Shown: positions 1 to 10,214 of the stretch, in pieces
Layout of the letters: each line of letters begins with the position of its first letter
How positions within the stretch are numbered: position 1 is the stretch's first letter
Assembly (NCBI GenBank): GCA_004114245.1
Contig: QZWS01000026.1
Span: 1 to 38,731 of the forward strand
Direction: 5' to 3'
From: Zoopage sp. CT-All
Taxonomy: Eukaryota > Zoopagomycota > Zoopagomycetes > Zoopagales > Zoopagaceae
DNA: 38,731 bases
Translations under genes and position numbers: made by a program
Notes under the pieces: model-generated
Database searches by the model: none
Seen by the model: only the letters and a program-made list of their open reading frames with translations
What the model was told of the DNA's origin: nothing

Positions 1-511
1 GGTATTCAAGCCGATATGTATTCTCATCCGCGGGGCGGTTAATCGGCGTCCACTTCGGCTCGGCCTGGAACAACCGCATCGCTTTAATATACCCGCTGCC
101 ATCCAATGTAAACCGGTGGTAGATTCCAGCAGGAAGGATGATCAAATCCCCGGGCGCCATGGCAATGCGCCACCATACATCGTGGAGATCCCGCACGTCA
201 AAGTACCCGGAGCCAGCAACAATGTACCGAATTTCCTCGTCCTCGTGGATGTGTTCTTCAAAAAACATGGCGATCTTTTTGTCAAAGTCCGGGAGCGTGG
301 CCTTTGATATCTCGATGATGTCGCGGTTGACGTACTTGCGGGCGGCAGCGAGGACATTGACGTTGGCGACGCCGTCGGTGCCGGTGCCCATCGCATGGTA
401 TGTAACCCCGATCGCGGCGAGCTGCGCGAGGGTTACGGGGATGCTGGGGGAGTGTTGGTGGGCCTCGCAGGGGTCGGAGGTGGTCGCGGCGTTATACACA
501 TAGGCATGCAT
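1..511 (-). CDS. ADI1: Acireductone dioxygenase (ARD), 3' end cut by window
   Basis: Methionine-salvage enzyme that oxidises acireductone to the keto-acid precursor of methionine, using one bound metal. The frame is open from ATG 511 to the window edge (about 170 codons). It carries the cupin metal site: FFEEHIHEDEEIRYIV supplies His-x-His-x4-Glu, and the later GIYHRFT supplies the fourth ligand, His. DLIILPAGIYHRF and EPKWTPINRP are typical ARD segments. Only the last few residues should be missing. The start is the first ATG, giving MHAYVYNA; another ATG-like CAT lies 4 bp inside but out of frame. No intron is seen in the part present. The family call is secure; the C-terminus lies outside the window. 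Confidence 0.93.
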   Translation of the reverse strand, partial: MHAYVYNAATTSDPCEAHQHSPSIPVTLAQLAAIGVTYHAMGTGTDGVANVNVLAAARKYVNRDIIEISKATLPDFDKKIAMFFEEHIHEDEEIRYIVAGSGYFDVRDLHDVWWRIAMAPGDLIILPAGIYHRFTLDGSGYIKAMRLFQAEPKWTPINRPADENTYRLEY

Positions 512-992
512 GTTGGCAGGACGGTGGGCGTCTGTCGATTTTTCATCAAGACACCATTGCATGCTTCGAATTGTACAACAGCACCATGGTATGCATAATT
601 TTGTGTTTAAATGAAGCAAGCGAGTGTATATACGGGGAATGTTTGATAGTCGGAGCGCCGCCGAGACGCCATCCCGCGGTGATGCACCCTCAATCGACAT
701 GCATCCACCCCGCTGCAATGATGTCGGACTCGACCGCAGCTATCTCTCCAACACGGTGGGATCCAACACGATGGCATCCTGCGTGCTTTGGGCAGGTTGC
801 GGTGGCCACTGCCCGTGGTCTCGTTTGGGCTGAAGGCACCATTCGTTCAAAGCTATGATTGGCATTAGCAGCATGCTAAAATTCATTCATGATGCTGTTT
901 GTCTGCGTAAACAAAAGCGTCATTGCTCCTCCAGTGATCCCTTCCACTCCCAGTCATCCCTTCACTCCCAGTCATCCCTTCACTCCCAGTCA
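512..992. other. Intergenic region upstream of ARD
   Basis: About 480 bp between the ARD start and the mS29 stop, with no frame I can assign. It holds a TGTATATACGG element near 626-636, which could serve as a TATA-like element for the - strand ARD gene (inference), and a short tandem repeat next to the mS29 stop, listed separately. Confidence 0.5.
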
Positions 993-993
993 T
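939..993. repeat. Three-copy 18-bp tandem repeat
   Basis: Unit CCCTTCACTCCCAGTCAT occurs three times head to tail at 939-957 (19 bp, one extra C), 958-975 and 976-993. The last copy touches the stop codon of the mS29 gene, so the array lies in its 3' flank. Copies are identical apart from the one-base insertion, which suggests recent slippage or unequal exchange. Confidence 0.9.
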
Positions 994-2635
994 CAAAACA
1001 TGGCCGACGCGACGGAGAGTAGCTTGGACGCATTTCCGCCCGTCTCCACATACTTGGCCGACACCAACACGTCGTCGATCGAGCTGATGCTGGACAGCCC
1101 GGAATTGGCATAGTGCTGCAACAGGACTCTGGTTTCTGCTGGCGAAAACGGGACAACACCGAGTCGGGAGATTTCTGCGTCCTGTTGCGCATTCGCTGTC
1201 ACACCAGCTGCTTCAAAGGAGTTTGAGGATGTCGGATCCGTTTTACCGTATCGGCCGCGCATGTACGAGGTGCTTCCAAGAACAAGGCCGCGATTCTAGG
1301 ATGCTTATCAGATTCAATACGCTTCCAGAGGCTGTGTACGAGTGTGAGGTGTCCGGAGAAGAGATCAATGAATGAACGTGCGAGCACAAACTGTCCAGGG
1401 AGAATCGCCTTGCCAGCAGCGTCGTGATAGTCCGTCGGGGCGTAAAGCGCGTTCGCTTGATCCACTGCAACAAGCGTCGGACGTCTATATAATGCATGTC
1501 AGAAGCGTGGACCAGATGAACGGCGCTACTCTTTCGCAGAAGCAACTTCTCGCAACACTGCTTGAAGTACAATATGACTCGACGCAGGCTCAGCAGCAGA
1601 CATTTGTATCAACTCTTCAATCGGCATACCCTCAGCCGCTGCGAATTTACCATCGCTGATTTTTGCAGAAAGTTTCGTCTAAAGCGTAATGAGTGCATTC
1701 AAGCACATGAATGCAGAAACGAACGTTGCCAACGGTGACGGGATTTAGCGTGGCAAATGCTTGTAAGAACACATTCGTCAGTGCCGGCTGCGTGTAGCTT
1801 GTCGGATCGCTGGCTATTGGAGCATACGCATGGACACCCTCAAGCCACGATGAGACTAGAATAGGGCATGATTGCGGCCGGAGCGCATGATGCATGTACC
1901 ATTTGGGGCATATATGACATTCCAGTCTGATTCGACACAATATTGAACCGCCTGAAGCATCAGCACGCTTTTACCAACACCGGATTGGCCGTCTTGCAGC
2001 AATATCAGCAAAAGTACAGTGTGAAATGCCATACCCAGGATGAGACGCATGGCCGTTGGCCTATCACCAGCAGCCTGAATGATGCGAGCGAGAAGATGTG
2101 TTTGCGGTCGAATCATCAGTCCCTCCGAGTTTGCGATCGTAAACTAGCATATGCAGATTGACGAGTCGCAGCATGAGCGAGCCTACATCCTGTTGGAGTT
2201 GAACGGGCAGCGAGGTGCGTCTATCCACGCGAGACATGAACGACTCCGACATGCCGCGAACCGCGCTCACGTTGCTTGCGTCCTCAAAATCGCCCTGCAT
2301 AATCACACGTGGGCATTGCAATCGACAAAACTAGGACGCTGCAACCTTGCTGGCGGCGGGGACAATAAGCATCGGTCGTCGATAGGCCTCGCCTCGACCC
2401 GACCCGCCACCTACTGCATCGCCCTACCGAATATAAAACTGCGCATGAACGCTTGAACTGATAGCAAACCGATGACTTTTGGCTCCTCTTGGCACGAGGC
2501 TCCTTTGACGTACGCTTGAAGCTCGACGTGCGCTGGGCTGCGCCGCGACCTAAATCACGCGTAGATGAGCGACGCCAATCAGCGTGCTTGGCGCCGTACT
2601 CTGAATTCGGAGAGGCATGGACGGCTGAATTGCAT
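993..2635 (-). CDS. Mitochondrial small ribosomal subunit protein mS29 (DAP3/Rsm23 family)
   Basis: GTP-binding protein of the mitochondrial small subunit. The spliced product contains LPVQLQQD, then EGLMIRPQTHLLARII, the P-loop LDGQSGVGKSVLMLQAVQY, WLEGVHAYAPIASDPTSYTQ, a Walker-B-like LVAVDQANALYAPTD, and the C-terminal VVPFSPAETRVLLQHYANSG. Introns placed by frame: 2144-2186 (43 nt), 1993-2034 (42), 1856-1899 (44), about 1679-1724, about 1485-1556 and 1296-1339 (44). The middle two have ambiguous donors. The 5' end is tentative: ATG 2635 opens a basic, acid-poor, presequence-like exon to 2600, followed by an intron 2550-2599, but the join to the exon near 2300 is unresolved. Family call strong; N-terminal model weak. 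Confidence 0.82.
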
Positions 2636-2746
2636 GCACGCGACATGCCGTGCGGGACAACATCGGCGGCAGCATATTTTCTGCCTCCTGACTGTTGTGG
2701 CGCGGCATCCTTTCTTAGCCAGTAAGCACAGCAGCCGAACTGCATT

Positions 2747-4637
2747 TCAGTCGACAAAGACAAGCCTGGCCGATCCATGGTCATGCGTTCGAGCGATCAC
2801 GCGACCTTCGCTGCCGGGGGTTGCTTGGTAGCCTTGCACCGCATCAGGACGCACCCAGCCGCTCTTCCAATGGGCAAGGTCGACAACTTCACGGATGCTT
2901 ATCGTGCCATTTGCCGAAACCTGTGCAGAGCCGATTCCAGGCGGTGCCTGGGCTGTAAAGTGGCCGCTGAACCATTTGGACTAGCTCAAAGTTAGATCGC
3001 AGACGTGCAGACGTGCAGGGCGGCGCTAACCATGTTCACCAACACGCTGCCGTGCACTGTGGAGGCCAGCACCGTCGCTTTGCCTTCTCCCGTCGCAGTC
3101 GTTTCAGCAGTATCTTCAACGCTGCTGGCGACATGAAGCGAAACATCTCCAAAGCCGGACTCTGCCATGAGCGAGTGCACCCCATACGCCTTGGTCACAT
3201 CGATGTCGCCCCGTCCTGTTGTGACCATCGCACGCTTCACAGTCGCGCTCTATTCTGGCGTGCAGGGAGAATAGTTGGCGCACGCGCTTACCTCGACGTT
3301 TATGTGGCCAGCCCCAACTTCAATGTCCAGCCTTGCTAGCGATATGGCGAGTGCTGGCGCCGAATTGCCATCCATCCCTCCAATGCTGACGTGCGATGTA
3401 GTTGCCCGGACCCATATTTCTCCCTGATTCGGCCACCAATCTGTAAAATTTGCTGGCGGCGATGGTACTTCGGGCTTGTTTGGGGGAGCTGGCACTTTTG
3501 GCCTCTTCTTTTTCCCATCCATCTCAAGTTCTCCATCCATCTCCACTTCCCCATCAGTTATTCGAGGAGTATGCGTCGCGGGGGAAGCGATGCCAGGCAC
3601 AAGAATGTCGATCTCAGCTCGGCCGCACCCCATCCCTGCATGGGACACTTCGAGGATAGCCGAGTTGCCATCCAGACTCCGCTTCAAGTTGATGCTGGCG
3701 TGCTCGATGGACGAAGGGAAGCGAAGGAAAAGCCGCGAAGAGATAGAGATCCCAGTCTGGGAGCAGCCTTTGTGTGGACAAGCTGGACGAGTCCTGATCT
3801 GAATATCGCCGGCCTAATCTTTATCAGCTAGTGCGTGGATGCGAAGCGACTTGCTATCCGTGTTCCATTAAGTAGAATGCCAAGCGAGCGAAGCAGGCTA
3901 TTACTGTCAACTGTAGTGTTGGTAGCGATGGGAATGAACAGGTTGGTGGATGCAGGGTGAAGTTGTTTTGCAATCCGGCAGGTGTCAAACACCCGCAGAC
4001 TAGAGCTCTGTGTGCAGCAATGATCAGTCGCGCGATAAAACAGGAAATACTCGCCCAGACAGCTATACCGATGAGAAAGATGGATAGCATAAATGACAGG
4101 AGCAACGACAGCCAGATGGGATGGAAGCAGCGATTTTCAAAAAGCTTGTCCGTAGAGCTGATAGCAACCCGCGTCGACGTCTCACTATTGTCTAACCCAC
4201 GCTCAAGCAACTGATAGCCTGGGAGCAGGCGTCTTACACAGATCTGCAGGGTCGTTGAGGTCCGAGTGATGGCCATAGTGCATTGCTGCCGTGGCTGATG
4301 CAAATCGAGGAAGGTTCTGATAGGCGAGGCCTCCCACAGTGCCGCCAGAAACAAGGAGGGAGTCGCGCTCGTGGGCAGTGTACTCGACGTAGTCCTGCGC
4401 GTCAAAATCGACCATTCCTGCAGAGCATACTTCAGACAGGCTGCACGGCCGGCAAGGATAGGGACCAGTTGGATCCGAAGTGACCGAGATAAACCTCGGA
4501 CGGGCCGCGTGCAGCATCATCAAGTCCTTTTGGGTGGGATGGCACTCGCAAGGCTTGGAATGGGACGAAAGGGGAGCGTGGCGGGTGGGGAATTTGACGC
4601 CGTTGTGAATTTCGCGCGAGCTCATGACAAGCCCCAT
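2747..4637 (-). CDS. Single-pass membrane protein with adhesin-like (DUF4097-type) ectodomain
   Basis: Spliced model of 554 aa. Exons (reading on -): 4637-4238, 4191-4055, 4007-3855, 3813-3292, 3249-3031, 2980-2747. Residues 1-160 are a His/Cys-containing cytosolic-like part. One membrane helix follows (FHPIWLSLLLSFMLSIFLIG). The rest is a repetitive beta-rich ectodomain with strands such as TTVDSNSLLRSLGILLNGTR, HASINLKRSLDGNSAILEV and RLDIEVGAGHINVE, ending in GSARLVFVD. This pattern resembles fungal DUF4097/adhesin-like proteins; no enzymatic motif is seen. An acidic/basic Pro-rich insert (repeated EMDG, then KKKRPK and PxPP) sits near 3460-3560. Intron 3814-3854 is GC-AG. The intron after the helix could start at 4054 (GC) or 4060 (GT). 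The role is unknown; a cell-surface role is inference. Confidence 0.7.
3814..3854 (-). other. GC-AG intron (41 nt) in the membrane-protein gene
   Basis: Donor GCAAGT at 3854, acceptor TTAG at 3814, with a CTGATAA branch-like site. It joins LLNGTRI to AGDIQIRTRP in phase 0. No GT donor in this phase gives an acceptable product, and reading through hits stop codons. Confidence 0.75.
4624..4637. promoter_or_regulatory. Overlapping divergent start codons
   Basis: The + gene (dynactin p62) has in-frame ATGs at 4624 and 4636; the - gene (adhesin-like membrane protein) has ATGs at 4637 and 4625. The two reading frames therefore overlap head to head, and each 5' UTR and core promoter must lie inside the other gene's coding sequence unless the downstream ATGs are used. 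Confidence 0.7.
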
Positions 4638-6613
4638 GTCCGCCGTGTTTGCACATTATCACTGTCCGTGCATCACAACGCGTATCGCCGCGGATCCCGC
4701 GTCAACGCCCACAGCAACGGTTATTCTCGCGACACCGGCGCCAGCGGACGCGGTTACGCTCGACGCGCTGCCGCTTCCATCACACCATCGCCCGCCTGGC
4801 GCGAATCCCACGGATGCTGCGTACCTCCTTGCACAGCCGCTGTCGCGGCTTTTATTCTGCGAAGATTGCCACCGTCTGAAATGTCATCGGTGCACGCAGC
4901 ACGATATTGTATGCTACTTCTGCCCAAATTGTCTATTCGAGGTCCCAACGGCATCCGTGAAGGGTGAGCGGAACAGGTGCATGCGAAACTGCTTTGCATG
5001 CCCGGTGTGCGAGTCGACGCTGACAGTGGTTGCGGAGGAGTCGACGCTGACCACAGTGTCGGGTGCGACGTCAACTACCGTGGGAAGGTATTACCTCACG
5101 TGCGGGTGCTGTCGGTTTGATTCGCGCACCATCGCGGGAAATCCCCAATCGGGCGGAGCCACGAGTGTTCAGGGCTGGACCTTTGAGCGACCCACTGGCC
5201 TTGCAGCAGTCGCCCAGCGAGAGGATGATGCGCGAGACGATGTCGCCGAATTCGAGCGGCTTCGCGACAAGATGGATCGCATTGTGCGCGGAGCCAACAA
5301 TAATTCGTCCGCACACGCTTCTGGCCTTGATGCTCCTGGAAAGCTGAGTGGCCTGGGAAAGACTCCGTCGCGGGCTGGAAGCGATGCTGGAAGCGTGGTG
5401 GACGAGTTGCTGCGATATGCACGTCGCGATACACGGAGTGGAACGTTCAGTCGGCAAAAGATGGGCGCTGGCTTGGGCACGATGCAGGAGGATGCGTTGA
5501 TGGAGAGCGAGGGCATGGACATCTTGGACGATGATAATGCCGAGTCGCGAGCCATCCAGGAGCTCATGGCATTGACAGATGTGCACCAGAGTAAGCGTTG
5601 TCACTGCAAGGCATGAGTGTGTGCTAATGTGTGGCTAGTCTCAACGCTAGAGCAGAGGTACAACCAGCTGGGAGATCAGCCATACACGATTGGGTGCGCT
5701 GAATGCCGACCTCTGCTTCCCGTCTAACCCATTTGCAGTGAGATTCGACCTTCACGAATCCACCTGCGTGCCAAGCGCAGTCGTCGCTGTCGATCCTGTC
5801 GGCACGTTCTCGTCAAGCCCGAGCAGAAGGCGATTGCCACTCGCTTCAAGATCAGTCTTATTGCCATGTAGTGCCATCCTAGCTCGATTCACGCATCTCA
5901 CGCTGGTTATTAGGCACTATGTCCCGGTTGTCACCATTCAGCAGTTTCTCTCACCACTCCAAGTCGGCGAAACATCCCGTGTCGTCGTCAAGTTCTCCAA
6001 TCCAATCTACTTTGGCGTGGAAATCGAAGCAGTGGTGGCGGCCGGACACCCATCCAAGGCCCGATTACTTGTGTCCAAATTTGAAGTTGGCGACTATTCA
6101 GACATGTGGGAGTATGAAGAGGAACTAGCGTCGCTTGGCGCGAAATCTCTCGCCGCTGCTGCCACTGCTGGTCGTAATACAGGCCGCTCGGGACGCGAAG
6201 GTCGAGGCCAATCCCTTGCCGCGGGCATATGGGAGCAAAAGAGCAACAGCACAAGTGTGCTCCTCGAGCTGACGCCGACTGTGGCGACCGAGTCTTTGCA
6301 GCTGGACGTGTGGGTCAAGTATACCTATGAAGAGGTGCCTGAAGATGAGGACGAGCTTTCAGACCAAGATGGCAGCGATAATAGCGACGATGGCAGTGGC
6401 GATGGCGATGGCAATGGCGATGGCAGCAAAAAGGAGGCCGCTGTAGATGGTGACGGCAAGAGCAAGCGAGATGAAGTGGAGGGAATCGTCAAGACGAATG
6501 CGTTTTGGGTGACGCTTGGACTCGGATCTGTTGAAGTTGTCAAGGAGAGCGGAGGCAAAGCAGACGAAGCGCCGCTACCACAGACGCCTGGGAAGCTTGT
6601 TCTCATCAAATAG
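4624..6613 (+). CDS. Dynactin subunit 4 (p62)
   Basis: Pointed-end subunit of dynactin, the dynein activator. Exons 4624-5590, 5639-5693, 5739-5867 and 5914-6613 give 616 aa; introns are 48, 45 and 46 nt. The N-terminal half has the p62 cysteine-rich zinc region: LLFCEDCHRLKCHRC, IVCYFCPNCLFEVP, NRCMRNCFACPVCESTL and YYLTCGCCRFDS. The central segment LRAKRSRRCRSCRHVLVKPE plus RFKISLIAMHYVPVVTI is diagnostic for the family. The C-terminal beta-rich part holds an Asp/Gly-rich linker (near 6360-6430) absent from typical p62 and likely disordered, then ends GKLVLIK. The start is ATG 4624, with an alternative at 4636. Presence of p62 argues for a filamentous or motile fungus with a full dynactin complex. 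Confidence 0.92.
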
Positions 6614-6660
6614 ATCCAGGGGTGGAGAGAGTGCTGCCCATTGATACCAGGCAGCTGACT

Positions 6661-6711
6661 ATAGCCGTCAACTGTCCATAGCCGTCAACTGTCCATAGCC
6701 GTCAACTGCCA
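6661..6711. repeat. Three-copy 17-bp tandem repeat
   Basis: ATAGCCGTCAACTGTCC occurs at 6661-6677 and 6678-6694, and with two changes at 6695-6711. It lies in the 123-bp gap between the p62 stop and the carboxylesterase start, so it may sit in the esterase 5' UTR or promoter. Confidence 0.9.
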
Positions 6712-6736
6712 ACCCCCCCTCGGCCATCTGCCCGAC

Positions 6737-9033
6737 ATGCCCAAAATTCCAGACCCCGGCACACCGTGTTTGAGGTCGCTTGTATACTACATCGCATCCA
6801 GTGCATTCATAGTCATCGTGCTCCTCGTTGTTCGTGCATTCAACACCATCGGCCCTACAATGCGGCCCTCGAATGTTTCCGTTCCATCCATGGCTGCTTC
6901 CTTCAGCGATCTCATCGTTCCGACGCAGTCTGGCCCTGTCCACGGCTTCTACAACTTTCCGCATTTCCCAACCTCGACTCGTGCTTTTTTTGGGATCCCA
7001 TACGCAGACCCTCCCACGAAGCTGAACCGATTCGCGCCGCCTCGCCAATACAGCACCCCATGGGGCAATCGCACGTTTGGGATCCCATACATGGCAGTTA
7101 CGCTACCGCCTGTGTGCCCACAGTTCGGCGTCGAGTATACCAGCGAAGATTGCTTGTATCTAAACGTGTATACGCCGTCGTCGCGTGTCTTGGCAGAGCG
7201 CGGTGGCTCCGTCCCTGTGATGCTATGGGTGTACGGCGGTGGTTTTACAAGCGGGAGTGGCAGCGAGTATATGCTGTATGATGGGAGACATTTGGTGGAG
7301 ACACAGGACCTGGTGGTGGTCACCTTCAACTACCGTATCGGAACGCTTGGATTTCTGGTTTGCGTGCCTTGGCTTGGCTGATTATCCTGACTGCTACAGA
7401 CTGCCGAGGGAGTGGATGGAGACTCGTTGGTTGGAAATTATGGCATTGCGGACCAAGTTATGGCAATGGAATGGGTCAAGGAGAACATTGCTGGGTAGGC
7501 CGGAATGCCTGGCCATTCGCTATGCCTGACATGACGCATAGATTTGGTGGTGATCCAGAGAAGGTGACGCTCATGGGAGAAAGCGCCGGTGCTCTTTCTG
7601 TCGCCGTAACTGTCCGTGCTGCATTCGTTGAATATTTAACTGTGAATAGGTACATTTGGCCAACGAGGAGTCTGCAGAAAGGTATTTCCATCGAGCGGCT
7701 CTCATGGTAGGCAGCTGCTTATAAGGTTTGCTATAATAAGCGCGTCTAGTCTGCTCCGTTGAGCGTCTACATGCGAGAGCGTGATGCAGCCCGTGCGGTT
7801 GGTCTCGAGCTTGCAAAAAGTTGGCACCTGCTGCTGTCATCTCGTCGACGACGCCTGCATAGATCTTACTTGCGTTGCAAATGACACGTCTACTGAGCGA
7901 CTAGTCGTTGATACTTCATGCCTCAGAAATAAGTCAGTGGTCGAGATAATCTATGCCCAACAGCGAGGAAGGAGCAATGCAAGTCGCTCTCTCAGCGATA
8001 CGTTTTGGGTATATTCATTCTTACTTGCCCGACAACATTGATTGTGAGTAGTGGTGGCCGCACATTGATGGCGAGTACGTCAAGGGCAACCCATTCGATG
8101 TTTTGCGACGCGAGTCAGTTATTACAACGCCTGTGCTCGTGGGCACATTGCGGTATGTAGCTAATGTGTTGCATGCGGCCATTTACGGATAAAGAGACGA
8201 AACGGGCTTATTCCTCACTGGAAAGGATGCTCCAGCTCTTCCGGAATTGTTTAAAGAAAAGCAAGAGATGTTCCGCGATGGCTACGAGGCAATGGTCCAC
8301 AGGGTATTTGGCAAGTATGCCAATCGGGTTCTGGAGGTCTATCCGCCTCCGAAGAACAAGCCTGACGAGGACGACATTGTTGTCGCGCTAACTTCGGATT
8401 TCTTTTTTACGTGCCCGGCTGTTGCTGTGAGATGCTGTTTTCTTAGCTATCGCTGATACCACGGCATCTTAGATCGCAGAAGGCTTATCAGTAAAAGCGT
8501 CTGTGTACCAATACTCGTTTGCGCAAATTCCAAAGTACATTCCGTTTGGTAAATTTATCGTCATTCGTCAACGAAGCCCTTTATGCCATTTGCTAGGTAG
8601 ATGCAGCACGAAATATGCATGCCATGCTACGGAACTACCATACCTCTGGCGCCCGAACTTTGTTTTCTTGCGCCCGAGCGAGCGTCGGCTTTCTGATGCC
8701 ATGATTGGGTATTTCTCTCGGTTTATTAATGGTACACAAGAGGAAGAGGAGGGTGATGCTCAGGCTGGTGCAATGAACCGGTTACCAAGATGGCCAGAAT
8801 TTGGCGAACATGGACGACGTGCTTACATCGTCTTGGATAGCGATGTTTTGGTTCGTCATGGTCTACGCAGGAAGCACTGCGATCTTTGGGTTGGTTTTGC
8901 ATGCACAGAAGGAGTGTCTGATGTTGAGGGTAGAACAAGGAGATCGGATATGCGTTTTAGCGAGAAAGGGGTACAGGAGTACAGGGGCAAGTCTGTAGGC
9001 TATGGCGTTGTACATATGCGTAGTTGGTGTTGA
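6737..9033 (+). CDS. Type-B carboxylesterase, membrane-anchored
   Basis: Alpha/beta-hydrolase of the cholinesterase/carboxylesterase family. Ten exons separated by nine 42-48-nt introns give 632 aa: 6737-7357, 7400-7494, 7542-7605, 7650-7706, 7750-7819, 7863-8008, 8052-8152, 8195-8426, 8473-8548, 8597-9033. An N-terminal hydrophobic stretch (residues about 16-36, LVYYIASSAFIVIVLLVV) looks like a signal anchor. FFGIPYADPP and SEDCLYLNVYTP are family signatures. The catalytic Ser is in GESAGALS, the acid is probably the Glu of LRDETGLFL, and the His is in CHATELPY. The oxyanion loop reads VYGGGF rather than HGGGF, as in some lipase-like members. The C-terminus VLVRHGLRRKHCDLW is typical, followed by a 47-residue tail of unknown value. 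Substrate unknown. Confidence 0.9.
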
Positions 9034-9272
9034 CAAGATTGCAGGAAAAGCAAATAATCCTAGTCGGCGATATCCTTGTTGAACTCACTTATTAGCTGTC
9101 ATGGACAGGGGATGAGTTGGCAAATATACTGTGTTTAGGTTTCACACTTTGCTAGCCTTCTGTCGACTCTGCCGATCCATCATCATGCGTAAAACCCAGT
9201 GGGAAGGCGCCTTGTCGAGGAGGTTGGGAGCTCAATTGTGACAGCTGGCGACTCTCGAATAACAAAAAGTAC

Positions 9273-10188
9273 ATGTCGCTCAGCAGAGCAGCCCGCGACA
9301 ATATACAACCCTTCCGAGTAAGCATCCAAGCGCATCCATTATCTAAAGCATGCGGTCTAGCATATCGCCAGAGCGCAGCCCTCGCGAGTGCTGGTGAGGG
9401 GACAGGCTGCCGCCGCGCTGCAACTTGGACACCGCCCACATCCTGCCTGCCAGCCACGCACCTTCCTCGCCCCACTCCGCTCCTTTTCGCAGCCTGCAAC
9501 CCCAACCCCGTCCCCGCCGTCACCACTACCGCGCGGCGGAACGGCGGCGGAGAATGCAGTCATCACAACAGCGGAGCTCACCGCCGCCCTTGCCCATCAA
9601 CCGCTGACCCCGCTCCAACGCGCGGCAATTCATCTCGCCCGCCTGCTTGGATACGACCGGCCCTCGTCCCTCGCGATCCGGCAATCGCGGGTCCTGTTCC
9701 GGCACTGCATCGCGCCCATGTACCCCACATACAAGGAGTTTTGGGTGGGGCGGTGCGGGCTGCCGGACAATTTCCACTCCTGGTTCGCCGTCACGCACCT
9801 CCACGTGTGGATGGTGCTGGTACGGCTGCGGGTGGAGGCGAACGGCCGGGTGGTGGCCCAGGAGCTGGTGAATCGGGTGTTTGAGGGCGTGGAGGAGCAA
9901 ATCACGCTGGCGGGGGTGACGAATCCGCGGATTGTGGCAGTGACGGTGCGCGACCGCATTGCAATGTTCCACGGCGGTGTGCTGGCGTATGACGAGGGCA
10001 TGTGTTCGGCGGATACGGTGCTAGCGAGCGCGGTGTGGCGGAATATGTTTGCCGATGCGCGGTTCGATGCATCGATGGCATGGTTGGTGCGGTACGTGCG
10101 GGGTGAGCTGGCACGACTGGACCAGGCGGAGAGCGAGACGGTGCAGCGCGGCTTGTTTAGGTTTAGTGCGCCAGAGACGGTGTTATAG
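9273..10188 (+). CDS. CBP3: Ubiquinol-cytochrome c chaperone Cbp3/UQCC1
   Basis: Mitochondrial matrix chaperone that helps newly made cytochrome b enter complex III. Two exons (9273-9317, 9361-10188; intron 43 nt, GTAAGC...CTAG) give 290 aa. The longest frame has no ATG near its 5' end, so the short first exon (MSLSRAARDNIQPFR) is needed. It supplies a basic, Ser/Ala-rich mitochondrial presequence. The core PMYPTYKEFWVGRCGLPDNF and FHSWFAVTHLHVWMVLVRLR are the family hallmark, and MFHGGVLAYDEGM follows. The 5' neighbour is 239 bp away; the 3' neighbour converges with 26 bp between stops. Confidence 0.94.
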
Positions 10189-10214
10189 TTGAGCAAGTAC
10201 ATTAAGTGCCATGG

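Noticed and set aside
7955..8010. Apparent frameshift in the carboxylesterase (AMQVALSAIRFG in another frame)
   Set aside because: The original frame stays open and splices at 8009-8051 into WWPHIDGEYV, restoring the family pattern; the other frame is accidental.
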